Source: Labilithrix sp.
GTDB lineage: Bacteria > Myxococcota_A > Polyangia > Polyangiales > Polyangiaceae
NCBI GenBank assembly: GCA_028287065.1
Contig: JAQBQJ010000174.1
Location: 1 to 56,266 of the forward strand
Length of the DNA: 56,266 nucleotides
Direction of reading: 5' to 3'
The position numbers and the translations under genes were made by a program. Each line of letters opens with the position of its first letter. The stretch's first letter is position 1. Positions 44,753 to 54,774 of the stretch are shown here, in pieces. The notes beneath the pieces are model-generated. The model saw only the letters and a list, made by a program, of their open reading frames with translations, made no database searches and was not told the origin of the DNA.

Positions 44753-46078
44753 ATGAGGCGCACGTCCTGGCTGGCAGTCCTTGCGATGGGTACGACGGTT
44801 CTCGGAGCCGGCTCGTCGGTCCTGAGCGGCGGGTGCGGCGCGAGCCCCGCGATCACGGTGGTCCACCTCGGTCCGGGCGAGAAGAGCGAGGCGATCCGCG
44901 GCGATGCCGTCAAGACGCGGCGCGGCGCCCAGGAGGCCTATGCCGGCCTTCGCGGCGGCTTCTACGTCGTGCGGTCGATCGACGACTGGCGCACGGCCTG
45001 GACGAGCGGCAACGAGCCGCCCATGCCCTCGACGCTCGACACGTCGCGGTCGATGCTGCTGCTCGCCGTCGCCGAGAAGAAGGACACCGTGCAGCTCCAG
45101 GTGCACCGCGTCGTCGAGACCGGCGATCGGTTGCACGTCTGGGTGCGTTCGACGAAGGCAGGACAGAACTGCAAGCCGAAGCTCGATCGCTCGCCGTTCG
45201 ACGCGGTGGTAGCGCCGCGCATCGACAAGCCGGTGAAGTTCTACGTCGAAGAGGACGAAGCGGAGTCTTGCGGCGATCCTCCCGCGGTCACGGTGAACTG
45301 CCGCGTGAACGACACGCCCACGTGGGCGCCGAAGGTCGCCGCACAACCGGGCGACAAGGTCGATTGCGAGATGAGCGCGGTGACGCGCGGAAAATTCGCG
45401 ATCGTCGACAGCGCGCTGACGCTGGGTGAGCTGCCTGGCGGCTCGTCGTCGAAGCTCGCGTACACGAGGGGCCCCTCGCGCGGGGCGTTCTCCGTCGACG
45501 TGTTCGGAACGTACGCGGTTCGTGCGGAGGCGAGCGACGAAGCCGGGCGGAAGACGATCGTGACGGCGAGCGTCGACGCGCTGCCGCCGAAGACGCGCGA
45601 CGTGCTCGTGCAGCTCGTCTGGACGAACTTCGACGTGAGCGACGACCCCGACACGTTCCCGCGCGTGAAGCTCCGCGCGACGGAGGAGACGCGTGACGCG
45701 AAGAACAAGCCGGTGACGAACGAGTGCTCACTCGACACGCCGCGCGCGGAGCTCTGCGAGGTGAAGACGCGCAGCGCTTACACGCACATGAAGCTGAAGG
45801 CGTCGGACAAGCGTCTCCCGCTCGACGTCTTCTACGCGGACGAGCGGATCGAGACGGGCCCGCTGGTGTGCATCCAGCTGTACTTCGACGGCGCGCGCAC
45901 GGGCGAGACGTGCGACCGCAAACACCGCAACCCCGAAGACCGCTGGCAAGTCGGCACGGTCGACATGGTAACCGGCAAGCTCCTCGAACCGCCCCTCGCC
46001 GACGCCGACGCAGGCGCAGGCGCAGGCGCCGACGCGGCCGTGAAGAAGCCCCCGCCGAAACCGGCCCCGAAAAAGTAG
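44753..46078 (+). CDS. large lipoprotein, unknown
   Basis: A 441-aa predicted lipoprotein: signal with lipobox SGGC (C28). The N-terminal part (GFYVVRSIDDWRTAW, TSRSMLLLAVAEKKD) resembles domains that follow protease-inhibitor-like folds, and the middle (DKVDCEMSAVTRGKF, FGTYAVRAEASDEAGRKTIV) looks immunoglobulin-like. The C-terminus has Ala-Gly repeats from (GCAGGC)3 and a Lys/Pro tail. TATCAT lies 8 nt before the ATG. Function is unknown. Confidence 0.8.
   Translation: MRRTSWLAVLAMGTTVLGAGSSVLSGGCGASPAITVVHLGPGEKSEAIRGDAVKTRRGAQEAYAGLRGGFYVVRSIDDWRTAWTSGNEPPMPSTLDTSRSMLLLAVAEKKDTVQLQVHRVVETGDRLHVWVRSTKAGQNCKPKLDRSPFDAVVAPRIDKPVKFYVEEDEAESCGDPPAVTVNCRVNDTPTWAPKVAAQPGDKVDCEMSAVTRGKFAIVDSALTLGELPGGSSSKLAYTRGPSRGAFSVDVFGTYAVRAEASDEAGRKTIVTASVDALPPKTRDVLVQLVWTNFDVSDDPDTFPRVKLRATEETRDAKNKPVTNECSLDTPRAELCEVKTRSAYTHMKLKASDKRLPLDVFYADERIETGPLVCIQLYFDGARTGETCDRKHRNPEDRWQVGTVDMVTGKLLEPPLADADAGAGAGADAAVKKPPPKPAPKK
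46010..46027 (+). repeat. (GCAGGC)3 repeat
   Basis: Three GCAGGC units encode an Ala-Gly run near the C-terminus of the lipoprotein at 44753-46078. Confidence 0.8.
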
Positions 46079-46123
46079 AGCGATTTCGTTTTCGAACCCT
46101 GGGTCGCGGACAATCTCTCGTCT

Positions 46124-47152
46124 TCAGTTCTCGACGGCCAGCGCCAGCACCTTCATGGTCGTCCACGCCAGCGCCGCGCTCAGCGGGAGCGTCAGTACCC
46201 ACGCGGTCAGGATGTTGCCCGCGACGCCCCACCGGACCGCGCTGATGCGCTTGCTGGCGCCGACGCCCATGATGCACGCATTGATGCAATGGGTCGTCGA
46301 GACCGGCACGCCGAACTGGCTCGCGGTCAGGATCGTCAGCGCGCCCGCCGTCTCGGCTGCGAAGCCCTGGATCGGCGTGATGCGGATGATCTTCGAGCCC
46401 ATCGTCTTGATGATGCGCTTGCCGCCGCCCATCGTACCGGCCGCGATCGCCGCGGCGCACGCGAGCACCACCCACATCGGGACCTTGTCGCCGACGGGCA
46501 GGACCCAGTGCGGAACGCCGGCGCCATGGCCCGCGCGCACGAAGGAGAGCAGCGCGAGGGTGATGATGCCCATCGACTTCTGCGCGTCGTTCGAGCCGTG
46601 TGCGAACGCCATCATGCAGGCCGAGAGGAGCTGGAGTCGCCGCGAGGCGTTGTTCACGACGGTCGGCGATCGCCGGCGCACGAACCAGAGCAGCCCGATC
46701 ATGATGACGAACGCCGCCGCGAAGCCGATGAGCGGAGACGCGACGAGCGGCACCAGGACCTTCTGGTAGAGCGTCGACCACTTGAACGCGGCGACGCCGG
46801 CCTTCGCGACGACCGCGCCGGCGAGCCCGCCGATGAGCGCGTGCGAAGAGCTCGAAGGGATCCCGTACCACCAGGTGATCAGGTTCCAGATGCAGGCGCC
46901 GATGAGCGCCGCGAGCACGACGCTCTGCGTGACGATCGCGGGATCCGCGAACCCGGACGCGATCGTCTTCGCGACCGCCGTGCCCATGACCGCGCCGAAG
47001 AAATTCAGGATGCCGGCGATGAGCACCGCCGTGCGCACGGGGAGGACGCCGGTCGATACGACCGTGGCGATGGCGTTCGCCGCGTCGTGAAAGCCGTTGA
47101 TGAAGTCGAAGATGATCGCTGCGACGATGACGCAGACGAGCAGGCTAACCAT
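46124..47152 (-). CDS. pit: Pit-family inorganic phosphate transporter
   Basis: A 342-aa low-affinity phosphate permease, proton- or metal-coupled, with about ten membrane helices. The family signatures are FDFINGFHDAANAIATVVST at the N-terminus and AFAHGSNDAQKSMGIIT in the second half; WWYGIPSSSSHALIGGL and FGVPVSTTHCI are also typical. ATG 47152 overlaps the DUF47 stop by 8 nt, so the two are translated together. Confidence 0.95.
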   Translation of the reverse strand: MVSLLVCVIVAAIIFDFINGFHDAANAIATVVSTGVLPVRTAVLIAGILNFFGAVMGTAVAKTIASGFADPAIVTQSVVLAALIGACIWNLITWWYGIPSSSSHALIGGLAGAVVAKAGVAAFKWSTLYQKVLVPLVASPLIGFAAAFVIMIGLLWFVRRRSPTVVNNASRRLQLLSACMMAFAHGSNDAQKSMGIITLALLSFVRAGHGAGVPHWVLPVGDKVPMWVVLACAAAIAAGTMGGGKRIIKTMGSKIIRITPIQGFAAETAGALTILTASQFGVPVSTTHCINACIMGVGASKRISAVRWGVAGNILTAWVLTLPLSAALAWTTMKVLALAVEN

Positions 47153-47786
47153 TCTTGATGGCCAAGTTGGCGAGGATGTCGCCAATCGAATCGCACTGGT
47201 CGACGGCATTCTCGAGGTCTTCGAGGACCGTCTTTTCGCGAATCAGCTTCTTCGCGTCGACGGTGCTGTCCTTGAAGAGCGACGAGATCGCCTCGCGGTA
47301 GACGGTGTCGGCCTGCTTCTCGATGTTGCGGAGCTCGCGCGTGCACACGACGATCTCGGCGTATTCGTGCTTGCGCAGCTTCGGCATGACGCTGTCGATG
47401 CGGTGCGTGCAGTCGACGAGGATCTTCACGAGCTGTTTCATCGGCTCGGTCGCCTCTTCGACGCCGAGCATCGTGCACGCGCGGATCGCGCCGTTCGTGA
47501 GATCGAGGACGGTATCGAGCTCGGACGAAAGGCGCTGGAGGTCCTCGCGGTCGATGGGCGTCACGAACGTCTTCGCGAGCGCCTCTTCCATGGCGTGGAC
47601 GATGGCGTCGCCCTCGTGCTCGCATTTCTGGACGGCGGCGCGCGCCTCGTCGGCGGTGTGACCGTTGTCCGTGAATTTCGCGAGCGCCTTCGCGCCGTTG
47701 TGAGCGACCTTCGCCTGCTGCTCGAGGAAGTCGTAGAAGTGATCTTCCTTCGGGAGCAGGAACCGGATGACGTCTTGGAGCCCCAT
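47145..47786 (-). CDS. DUF47 (PhoU-like) Pit accessory protein
   Basis: A 213-aa all-helical protein of the DUF47 / phosphate-transport regulator family, related to PhoU. It has KCEHEGDAIVHAMEE with the metal-binding E/D pattern, TFVTPIDREDLQRL and NAVDQCDSIGDILANL. These proteins sit next to pit genes and help or control phosphate uptake. I chose ATG 47786 (MGLQDVIRFLLPKED). AATCTA (47851-47856), reading TAGATT on this strand, is a possible -10. Confidence 0.94.
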   Translation of the reverse strand: MGLQDVIRFLLPKEDHFYDFLEQQAKVAHNGAKALAKFTDNGHTADEARAAVQKCEHEGDAIVHAMEEALAKTFVTPIDREDLQRLSSELDTVLDLTNGAIRACTMLGVEEATEPMKQLVKILVDCTHRIDSVMPKLRKHEYAEIVVCTRELRNIEKQADTVYREAISSLFKDSTVDAKKLIREKTVLEDLENAVDQCDSIGDILANLAIKNG

Positions 47787-47962
47787 CAGCGGAATGTCCT
47801 TCGTGCCTGCGGCGCGGTCGTTTCGGCCTTCGTCGTCATTGTCGCGGCTGAATCTAGCCGACCTTCGGGAGCTGTGTCGTGCGCGGTTCACACGACCTGG
47901 CCGGTTTCTGGCGTGCTACGCGGCGTTCTTGTGACGGTCCGGTTCCAACCAGGAGAACAATC

Positions 47963-49825
47963 GTGAAATCTCCGCCAGCTCGCACGGTTGTGCTGTCCGC
48001 GTTGATGTTGTGCGTGAGCTGTGGCGCCGAACCCGGTGCAGGGCGGGGCGATCGCGGAATGGGCGCGCCGCTCGCGATCGGGCCGGCCGCGGCGGCTCGC
48101 CCCGCCGCTCCCGCCGTCGCCGAAGCGCCGCCGCGCGCACCAGACGACCTCGCTCTCCTCATGCGCGTGGCCGATCCCGAGCAGCTCGTACGTCAGGTGG
48201 CGGCGCTCCTTCCGCCGAGCGCGGCCGCCGCCGCGTCGGCGCTCGATCCGGCGCAGGTCCTCACGCTCCTCCTCGGAAAGCGCTTGAGCGAGGTCGTCGA
48301 TCTCGGGCTCCCCGTCGACGTCGCGAGCGCCGGCGCCGGCGATGTGTCGTTCGTCGTCTCGCTGGGTGTGAAGCCGGACGCCGAGCCGCGCCTCGCCGAA
48401 GGCCTCGTGCTCCACGAACGAGGGGGCCTCGTCCACATCGAGAAGCCCGACGACGCGCACCTCGAGACCGGAAGGCTCGGCGCATGCGCCTTCACGCCCG
48501 CCGCAGGACGAGCGACCACCCGCCTCGTGTGCGCGTCCGACGAGGCGGCGCTGACGTCCACCGCCGCGTACCTCGCGCGCAACGTCGCAGCCGAGCCGCT
48601 CGATGTCGACGCACGCTTCACCGTGCCGGGCCGGTTCCTTCGCGAGAAGCGCGCCGGCACCGCGGCGAAGGCGATCGGAGACGCAGCGACCGAGCATCTC
48701 GGCTCCGAGCTCGTCGACACGTTCCTCGACGAGATCGAACGCATCGACGCAGACGTCCGGTTCGTCGGCTCCGGCGTCGAAATCGCCCTTGATTTGCGGC
48801 TCTCCGCGAGAACATCGATGCTCGGCCGGGTGATCGCGCCGAGGACCGCGCCCACGCCTCCGCCGAAGGCGTTCTACCGGCTGCCCGGCGATGCGATCGT
48901 CGCGCTCCACGCGACAGGCGCGCTCCCGGACGACATCGCGCCGCTACGCAAGGCGCTCGCGGAGGTCGTCGAAGGCACGCTGATCCACGACGGCTATCAG
49001 CCCGAGAAGACGCGCGCCCTCCGCGAGCGGCTCGAGGCGCTGCTCCTCACCGGCGGTCCGCTCGTGCTCGGCGCCGGAGTGTCCGGCGGCCGTGACGGCG
49101 CGGAGCGAGCGCTCGCCGCGCTCGACTCGCCTCGCGGCGAAGTGCAGGCGCGCAGCGCGCTGACGCCGTGGATGATGATCGAGGTCGACGAGCCCGCGGA
49201 GAAGTGGACGCAAGGCCTGCGCGACGTGGTCCGCCGCGCCGAGGACGCCGACAAGACGAGGAAGCCCGGCTCGAAGTCGAGCTCGCCGCGCGATCCCGAC
49301 GGGGATCACGTCGACCTGCGCGTCGGTCTGCTCGATCCAGCTCTGAAGCTCCCGAAGGACACGCTCCACCTCGAGGTGCTGATCGCGCCGCGCACCAAGG
49401 GCGCACGCCCCACGCGGAAGGCGCACCTCTTCGTGGTGCCCAAGGGCGGAGCAACGTGGATCGGTTACAGCGAGGACGTGCCGGCGATCACGGCGCGTCT
49501 CCGGCTCGCGCTCGACGACACGACCGATGCCGGCACGCTCGCGCGATCGACGGAAGCCTCTTCGCTGCGTACGCGAAGCGCCGTGGGCGCAGGGATCGTC
49601 GCGCTCGGTGCGGTCGCATACCTCGAGGCCAAGACGTCCACGCTGCCCGGCCTACGTCTTGCCGCAGCGAGCGCCTCGCGCGCGAGCTCACGCGGCGCGC
49701 ACGGCGCGGAGATCCTCCCCTGGACGGTCACCGCCGATACGAGGCCGGGCTCGGTGCACGTCTCGGCTCATACGCAGGCGACGCGACAGACGGTGATCGA
49801 CCTGCTGCGCGCCGCCGGCTTCTAG
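47963..49825 (+). CDS. large lipoprotein, unknown
   Basis: A 620-aa predicted lipoprotein with GTG start and a strong AGGAG (47951-47955). The signal ends CVSC (C20) and is followed by a Pro/Ala linker. The mature part contains no domain I recognise; repeated patterns such as LLMRVADPEQLVRQ, ARFTVPGRFLREKRAGTAAK and DHVDLRVGLLDPALKLP suggest a long alpha/beta or beta-repeat envelope protein. It converges on the spermidine-synthase-like gene with a 3-bp gap. Confidence 0.85.
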   Translation: MKSPPARTVVLSALMLCVSCGAEPGAGRGDRGMGAPLAIGPAAAARPAAPAVAEAPPRAPDDLALLMRVADPEQLVRQVAALLPPSAAAAASALDPAQVLTLLLGKRLSEVVDLGLPVDVASAGAGDVSFVVSLGVKPDAEPRLAEGLVLHERGGLVHIEKPDDAHLETGRLGACAFTPAAGRATTRLVCASDEAALTSTAAYLARNVAAEPLDVDARFTVPGRFLREKRAGTAAKAIGDAATEHLGSELVDTFLDEIERIDADVRFVGSGVEIALDLRLSARTSMLGRVIAPRTAPTPPPKAFYRLPGDAIVALHATGALPDDIAPLRKALAEVVEGTLIHDGYQPEKTRALRERLEALLLTGGPLVLGAGVSGGRDGAERALAALDSPRGEVQARSALTPWMMIEVDEPAEKWTQGLRDVVRRAEDADKTRKPGSKSSSPRDPDGDHVDLRVGLLDPALKLPKDTLHLEVLIAPRTKGARPTRKAHLFVVPKGGATWIGYSEDVPAITARLRLALDDTTDAGTLARSTEASSLRTRSAVGAGIVALGAVAYLEAKTSTLPGLRLAAASASRASSRGAHGAEILPWTVTADTRPGSVHVSAHTQATRQTVIDLLRAAGF

Positions 49826-49828
49826 AGC

Positions 49829-50482
49829 TCAGGGCGCGATGCCGACGTAGGCGCGCGCTCGCATCACGCCGCGTTCCATCATGGGCTCGATGCGCGCGAG
49901 AAATCCGGCCTTGCGGAGCTTCGCGACGAAGGCATCCGCCGCGTATCCGCTCCACACGGAGTAGAGACCGCGCGCAACCAGCGCGTTCTTCGCGATCACG
50001 AGCGCGCTGTCGGCGTAGAGGCGCGCATTGGAGCGAAAGCTCGCCCACTCCGGCCCGTTGTCGACGTCGAGGAGGATCGCCGCGAGCCCTTTTTCACGAG
50101 CGATCACGTCGGCGACGTCGTCCTGCACGAGGTCGACGCGCGGATCGTCCAGCGCGCCGGCAACGAGGTGCGCGGCGTCGCTGCGCGCGAGCTCGACGAC
50201 CGCATTCAGCTTCTCGACGACGATCACGCGGCCGTCTTCCGGAAGCACCTCGAGGACGCCGCGCAGCGTCGCGCCGAACCCGAGGCCCCCGACGAGGACA
50301 CGCGGTGACGGGCCCGTGCTCGCGATCGCCTCACGCGCGAGGCGTCCGAACGCGAGCTCGGTCTCGAGCGCAGCGCTCGACAACAGCACGACGTTGCCGA
50401 GAACGAGGTCGAGCATGTCGCCGCGCTGGCGGAGCGCGAGCGTCCCGCCGGCTTCGCGCCACGTGCGGAGGATGCGTGCCAC
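49829..50482 (-). CDS. spermidine-synthase-like SAM-dependent protein
   Basis: A 217-aa protein of the SpeE/spermidine-synthase-like methyltransferase fold: VLVGGLGFGATLRGVLEVLP binds the cofactor, RVIVVEKLNAVVELAR carries the acidic ribose ligand and LDDPRVDLVQDDVADVI follows. It lacks the N-terminal beta domain of true spermidine synthases, so the substrate is uncertain. GTG 50482 begins 1 nt after the kinase stop, so it is coupled to the kinase at 50484. Confidence 0.82.
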   Translation of the reverse strand: MARILRTWREAGGTLALRQRGDMLDLVLGNVVLLSSAALETELAFGRLAREAIASTGPSPRVLVGGLGFGATLRGVLEVLPEDGRVIVVEKLNAVVELARSDAAHLVAGALDDPRVDLVQDDVADVIAREKGLAAILLDVDNGPEWASFRSNARLYADSALVIAKNALVARGLYSVWSGYAADAFVAKLRKAGFLARIEPMMERGVMRARAYVGIAP

Positions 50483-50483
50483 G

Positions 50484-51944
50484 TTACTCCCGCGTCGCGG
50501 GGATTTCGGGAGGCGCGACGGTCGCGGGCGTCGCCGGCTTCGGATCGTTGCCGCGCGCAGGCGGCGGACGCGGACGGCCATGGCCGCCGCCTTGCGCGTG
50601 CCCCGACGACGGTCGTGGTGGCACCACGGGCGACACGACCGCCGGCGCGACGGGCGTGGCCGCGAGCGCAGCGCCCGTCGTGTCGAGGCCCGTCGACGTC
50701 GGTCCCGGCACGGGATCGACCGGCGGGCTCGGCTCGATGTTCGCGGTCGGTTCCTGCGGCGGGGGCACGGCGGAATTGCCGGCGATCTTCGCGACCATGA
50801 GCGCCGTCGTGGTGACGATCGCGACGAACACGGCCGCCCAGATCGCCGCGGTGGCGGGCGTGAGGTCCTTTTTTCCGGGCTGACTCGAGGTCGCGCCGTG
50901 CATCGGCGGCGTCGTCCACGCGTTCCTGGCGGACACGCCCGACGCGCCCGAGTTGAACGACGGCGTGCTCGGCGTCGGCGGAGGTGGGGCCGAGGCGACG
51001 AGCGCCGGGCCGAGGATCGCGATGCGCTCGAGCGACGGCGTCGCCACGGGTCCCGCGTACGGCGCGAGCATCCGCGCGAGCTCGATGACGTCGCCGAGGC
51101 GACTGTTCCGATCGCGCTCGAGACAGCGCGCGACGACGTGCTCGAGCCCCTGCGGCAGATCGGGCTTGGCGTCGCGGAGGTTCGGGATGGGACCGTGCAT
51201 GATCCCTTGGATCAGCTCGCCGAGCGACGACGCGTGGAACGGCGCTTTCCCGCTGATCAGGCGGAACAGGATGATGCCGAGCGACCAGACGTCGCTGCGC
51301 GCATCGGCATCGCGCGCCGACACGATCTGCTCCGGCGCCATGTAGCTGGGCGAGCCGAGGAGATCGGTCGCCTTCGTCACCACGCTGTCCGGCCGATCGT
51401 TGCGCGGGCGTCCGCCCGGGTTCGTGTCGTCGTCCATGCCGAGGTCGAGGACCTTCGACACCCCGAAATCGAGCACTTTCACGACGGGCTCGCCGCTCTG
51501 GCCCTTCGTGAGGAACAGGTTCGCGGGCTTGAGATCGCGATGGACGATCCCGTGCCCGTGCGCCTCGGCGATCGCCTCGCACGCCTGGAGGATGTACTCG
51601 CAAGCCTCGTGGACGGGCACCGGCCCGCGCTTGTGGAGCAGGTCCGAGAGGTCGGTCCCCTCGAGGTACTCCATCACCATGTAAGGAGAGCCGCCGTCGA
51701 GAGCCCCGACGTCGAGCACGCGCGAGACGTGCTTGCTCTTCAGTCGGACGGTGTTTCGCGCCTCGCGGAGGAAGCGGCTCTTGTAGTCGGGGGTGCAGAC
51801 CTCGTCGCGCATGAACTTCAGCGCGACCATCTGACCGAGCTGCAGATGGCGGGCGGCGACGACGTAGCCCATGCCACCCTCACCGAGGATGCGCTCTACC
51901 CGGAACTTCCCGGCAACGACGTCCCCCGGGCGGATTCCGGCCAC
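50484..51944 (-). CDS. Ser/Thr protein kinase, single-pass membrane
   Basis: A 486-aa kinase, catalytic domain about 10-285: GEGGMG, VALKFM, HRDLKPAN, LDFGVSK and APEQ are all intact. An insertion after the DFG (GMDDDTNPGGRPRNDR) enlarges the activation loop. A membrane helix (IWAAVFVAIVTTTALMVAKI) leads to a Pro/Thr/Ala-rich external tail. GTG 51944 is the chosen start; the extension upstream is not convincing. Confidence 0.92.
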   Translation of the reverse strand: MAGIRPGDVVAGKFRVERILGEGGMGYVVAARHLQLGQMVALKFMRDEVCTPDYKSRFLREARNTVRLKSKHVSRVLDVGALDGGSPYMVMEYLEGTDLSDLLHKRGPVPVHEACEYILQACEAIAEAHGHGIVHRDLKPANLFLTKGQSGEPVVKVLDFGVSKVLDLGMDDDTNPGGRPRNDRPDSVVTKATDLLGSPSYMAPEQIVSARDADARSDVWSLGIILFRLISGKAPFHASSLGELIQGIMHGPIPNLRDAKPDLPQGLEHVVARCLERDRNSRLGDVIELARMLAPYAGPVATPSLERIAILGPALVASAPPPPTPSTPSFNSGASGVSARNAWTTPPMHGATSSQPGKKDLTPATAAIWAAVFVAIVTTTALMVAKIAGNSAVPPPQEPTANIEPSPPVDPVPGPTSTGLDTTGAALAATPVAPAVVSPVVPPRPSSGHAQGGGHGRPRPPPARGNDPKPATPATVAPPEIPATRE

Positions 51945-52136
51945 GGGGGAGAGTGTGCTCGTCCGGCTCCGGCAAATCAAGAACGGGCACCGGCGAGGAC
52001 CGCTGTCCTCGAAGTGCAACACCGCGCACACGGCGCCCGTGTGCGCACCCGCCAAAAAACCGCGGATTTGTGGATTTCGCCGACGATCTCATGAAGGCAC
52101 GGGCCGTGCTCCAAAGAGGGAATGGAGGTCCTTTCG

Positions 52137-52355
52137 ATGCGTCGAGCCGCTGGTGTGGTGATGGTGGTCGCGATGTCCGTGTGGACGGTCGGCTGCTCCA
52201 ACCTGTCCTTGGTTCCGCGTCCGGTCCGCTCCGGTCGCGCCGGCGTCACGTCGGCGACGGCTACGACACATACGGCACGTACTTCGAACGTCGCTTCCGC
52301 GACGGACGGCGACGGCGCGGCTTCTTGCGCGGACGGAGCGGCTTGCTCGGAGTGA
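52137..52355 (+). CDS. small lipoprotein, unknown
   Basis: A 72-aa predicted lipoprotein with a GGAGG 8 nt before the ATG. The signal ends TVGC (C20). The mature part ([16 protein letters not shown], then Thr/Ala/Ser-rich, ending CADGAACSE) is short. The last 95 bp overlap the convergent gene at 52261, so the C-terminus may be frame-disturbed. Confidence 0.55.
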   Translation: MRRAAGVVMVVAMSVWTVGCSNLSLVPRPVRSGRAGVTSATATTHTARTSNVASATDGDGAASCADGAACSE

Positions 52356-52809
52356 CGTCCTCGGCGGCGACATAGCCTGCGAGCGCTGCGCGCAAGAGGC
52401 GTCCGGCCCATGCGCGCAGGCGACGGCGGCGATGAAGCGCGAACGCGCGGATCAGCGACTGGTCGTGAACGAGCCCGAGCACCACCTCGAAGCGGCGCTT
52501 CGTTCGCGTGCCGGCGAGCGTGGCGGCGAGGCGCCGAGCATCGTCGCGCGAGGTCTTACGGATGCTGCGCACGAAGTCGCGACGGATCTGCCATTCCCAG
52601 AGCCCGTCGGGTCGAGTGACGGGCACGGCGGGCGCGCGGGCGCGTCGCTTGTCGACGTCGTCGAGCGTCGAGTCGGTGCGCACGGTGAAGGACGCGACGT
52701 CGAGCAAGACGACGTCCTCGCGCTCGGCGCGCGCGAGCGCATCGGTGAGCGCCGCGAGGCACGAGCGCCAGGAGCGCGGCGCGCCGAGATCACGTCGGTC
52801 CACCCGCAC
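52261..52809 (-). CDS. basic protein of unknown function
   Basis: A 182-aa protein with an alpha/beta first part ([40 protein letters not shown]) and a strongly basic C-terminus ([19 protein letters not shown]). The tail suggests nucleic-acid or membrane binding. The codon bias favours this strand over the opposite frame. GTG 52809 is the likely start; GTG 52803 is possible. It overlaps the lipoprotein 3' end by 95 bp and is divergent from the DUF2132 gene. Confidence 0.6.
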   Translation of the reverse strand: MRVDRRDLGAPRSWRSCLAALTDALARAEREDVVLLDVASFTVRTDSTLDDVDKRRARAPAVPVTRPDGLWEWQIRRDFVRSIRKTSRDDARRLAATLAGTRTKRRFEVVLGLVHDQSLIRAFALHRRRRLRAWAGRLLRAALAGYVAAEDVTPSKPLRPRKKPRRRRPSRKRRSKYVPYVS

Positions 52810-52851
52810 GCTCGCGTCCGACACGCGCGAGGTCCTAGCATGGGACGGCGC

Positions 52852-53100
52852 ATGGGCGATCAACCGAAGAACCCGCTGCACGGCATCACGCTCGAGACGA
52901 TCGTGACCGAGCTCGTGGCGCATTACGGGTGGCCGGAGCTCGGGAAGGAGGTTGCGATCCGCTGCTTCACGCACGAGCCGAGCATCGCTTCGAGCCTCAA
53001 GTTCCTCCGGAAGACGCCGTGGGCGCGCGCGAAGGTCGAGAGCCTCTATCTCTTCATGCTGCGGGAGCGGGCGCGGCAGGCGCGGCGCAGCGGCCTTTGA
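52852..53100 (+). CDS. DUF2132 (VF530) protein
   Basis: An 82-aa protein matching DUF2132/VF530: [40 protein letters not shown] and [11 protein letters not shown] are characteristic. Small helical fold with a possible DNA-binding shape; role unknown. I chose ATG 52852 because TAGCAT (52836-52841) is 10 nt upstream; an ATG at 52840 overlaps that hexamer. It converges on gnd with a 4-bp gap. Confidence 0.88.
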   Translation: MGDQPKNPLHGITLETIVTELVAHYGWPELGKEVAIRCFTHEPSIASSLKFLRKTPWARAKVESLYLFMLRERARQARRSGL

Positions 53101-53104
53101 GCGA

Positions 53105-54619
53105 TCAAGGCCGTCGGATCTCCACCTGCGGTCGCCCGGGCGCCGTCCAATCGAGGTGGAAGAACGTGCCGCGCGGCGCGTCCGTGCGCTCGTACGTGTG
53201 CGCGCCGAAGTAGTCCCGCTGCGCCTGCAGCAGGTTCGCCGGCAGCCGCTCGGAGCGATACCCGTCGTAGTACGCGAGCGCCGACATGAACGCGGGAGCG
53301 GCGATACCGGTGGTTGCCGCGAGCGCCACCACCTTGCGCCAGCTCCGCTGCCCCTTCTGGATCTGGTCGCCGAAGTAGGGATCGAGCAGGAGGTTCACGA
53401 GCCCGTTGTCGCGTGAGTACGCTTCCATGATCTTCTGGAGGAAGCGCGCGCGGATGATGCAGCCACCGCGAAAGATCCCGGCGATCGCGGCGAAATCGAA
53501 CGACCAGCCGTACTCCTTCTCCCCTTCGCGCATCAGCTCGAACCCCTGGGCATAGGCGCAAATCTTCGAGCAGTACAGCGCGTCACGGATCGCCGCGACG
53601 AGCTCGTCGCGGCGTTCGTCGTGCGCGCGGCGCGGTCCGTCGAGGTGCTTGCTCGCAACGACGCGCTCCTCCTTCAACGCCGACATGCAGCGCGCGAACA
53701 CCGCCTCCGCGATCGAGCTCGCCGGGATGCCCATGTCGAGCGCGTTCACGCTGGTCCACTTTCCCGTGCCCTTCTGGCCCGCCGCGTCGAGCACGTAGTC
53801 GACCAGGTAGCCCTCCTGGTGGACCGGATCGTGCTGCGCGAAGATGTCTCGCGTGATCTGGATGAGATAGCTGTCGAGATCGCCGTCGTTCCACCGGTCG
53901 AACACCTCCGAAAGCTCTGGCGGCTTCATGCCGAGCAGGTTCGTGAGCAGCGTGTACGCCTCGGCGATCAGCTGCATGTCGATGTACTCGATGCCGTTGT
54001 GCACCATCTTCACGTAGTGACCGGCGCCGTTCGGCCCGAGGTACGTGGTGCAGGGCACGCCGCCCACGACGGGCTTGCCGGGGGCATAGCTCTCGATCGG
54101 CCGCCCCGTCTTCTCGTCGACCTTCGCCGCGATGGCCTTCCAGATCGGCTCGAGGTGCTTCCAGGAATCGGGGTCGCCGCCAGGCATCAACGAGGGGCCG
54201 AAGCGCGCACCGACCTCGCCGCCGGAGACGCCCGAGCCGAAGAACTTGCAGCGACCCGCGTACTCCTTCTCGCGACGGATGGTGTCGGTCCAGAGCGAGT
54301 TGCCGCAGTCGACGACGATGTCGTCCGGCTCCATCCCCGCCTCGATGAGCTCCTTCGTGACCTCGTCGACCGCAGGCCCGGCCTTGACGAGGAGGATGAC
54401 CTTGCGAGGTCTCGCGAGCGACGCGACGAGCTCCTGCACCGTCTCGCACCCGACGAGACCGCCGGGCGGCTTCTCCGTCGCGACGAAATGCTTCATCACC
54501 TCGGTCGTGCGGTTGAACACGGCCACGCGGTAGCCGTGGTCGGCCAGGTTCAAGGCCAGGTTCTGGCCCATCACGGCGAGTCCGATCAGCCCGACGTCAG
54601 CAGTCGCCTCTCGTGCCAT
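53105..54619 (-). CDS. gnd: 6-phosphogluconate dehydrogenase, decarboxylating
   Basis: A 504-aa enzyme of the oxidative pentose phosphate pathway, turning 6-phosphogluconate and NADP+ into ribulose 5-phosphate, CO2 and NADPH. The cofactor site is [20 protein letters not shown] with RTTEV, the substrate loop is [20 protein letters not shown] (Lys and His-Asn), and the family signature is [13 protein letters not shown]. It is slightly longer than the usual ~470 aa. TACAGT (54642-54647) and GGAGGAGGG precede the ATG. Confidence 0.97.
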   Translation of the reverse strand: MAREATADVGLIGLAVMGQNLALNLADHGYRVAVFNRTTEVMKHFVATEKPPGGLVGCETVQELVASLARPRKVILLVKAGPAVDEVTKELIEAGMEPDDIVVDCGNSLWTDTIRREKEYAGRCKFFGSGVSGGEVGARFGPSLMPGGDPDSWKHLEPIWKAIAAKVDEKTGRPIESYAPGKPVVGGVPCTTYLGPNGAGHYVKMVHNGIEYIDMQLIAEAYTLLTNLLGMKPPELSEVFDRWNDGDLDSYLIQITRDIFAQHDPVHQEGYLVDYVLDAAGQKGTGKWTSVNALDMGIPASSIAEAVFARCMSALKEERVVASKHLDGPRRAHDERRDELVAAIRDALYCSKICAYAQGFELMREGEKEYGWSFDFAAIAGIFRGGCIIRARFLQKIMEAYSRDNGLVNLLLDPYFGDQIQKGQRSWRKVVALAATTGIAAPAFMSALAYYDGYRSERLPANLLQAQRDYFGAHTYERTDAPRGTFFHLDWTAPGRPQVEIRRP

Positions 54620-54774
54620 GGCGTCTACCCTCCTCCGACGAACTGTAGTCCGCCCGCGGCGCGCCGGCGTGCGGCCCGGCGGGACTCAGAGGTCCGCGGC
54701 GCCGATCTCGCTGTTCTAGCGCTTGGTCGTGGTGAGCGCAGAGATCGCTCGTCGACAGCGTCCGTTCCGCTCCG

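Noticed and set aside
49168..50883. 571-codon plus-strand frame across 49825
   Set aside because: Arg/Ala/Ser-rich shadow of the lipoprotein, SpeE-like and kinase genes.
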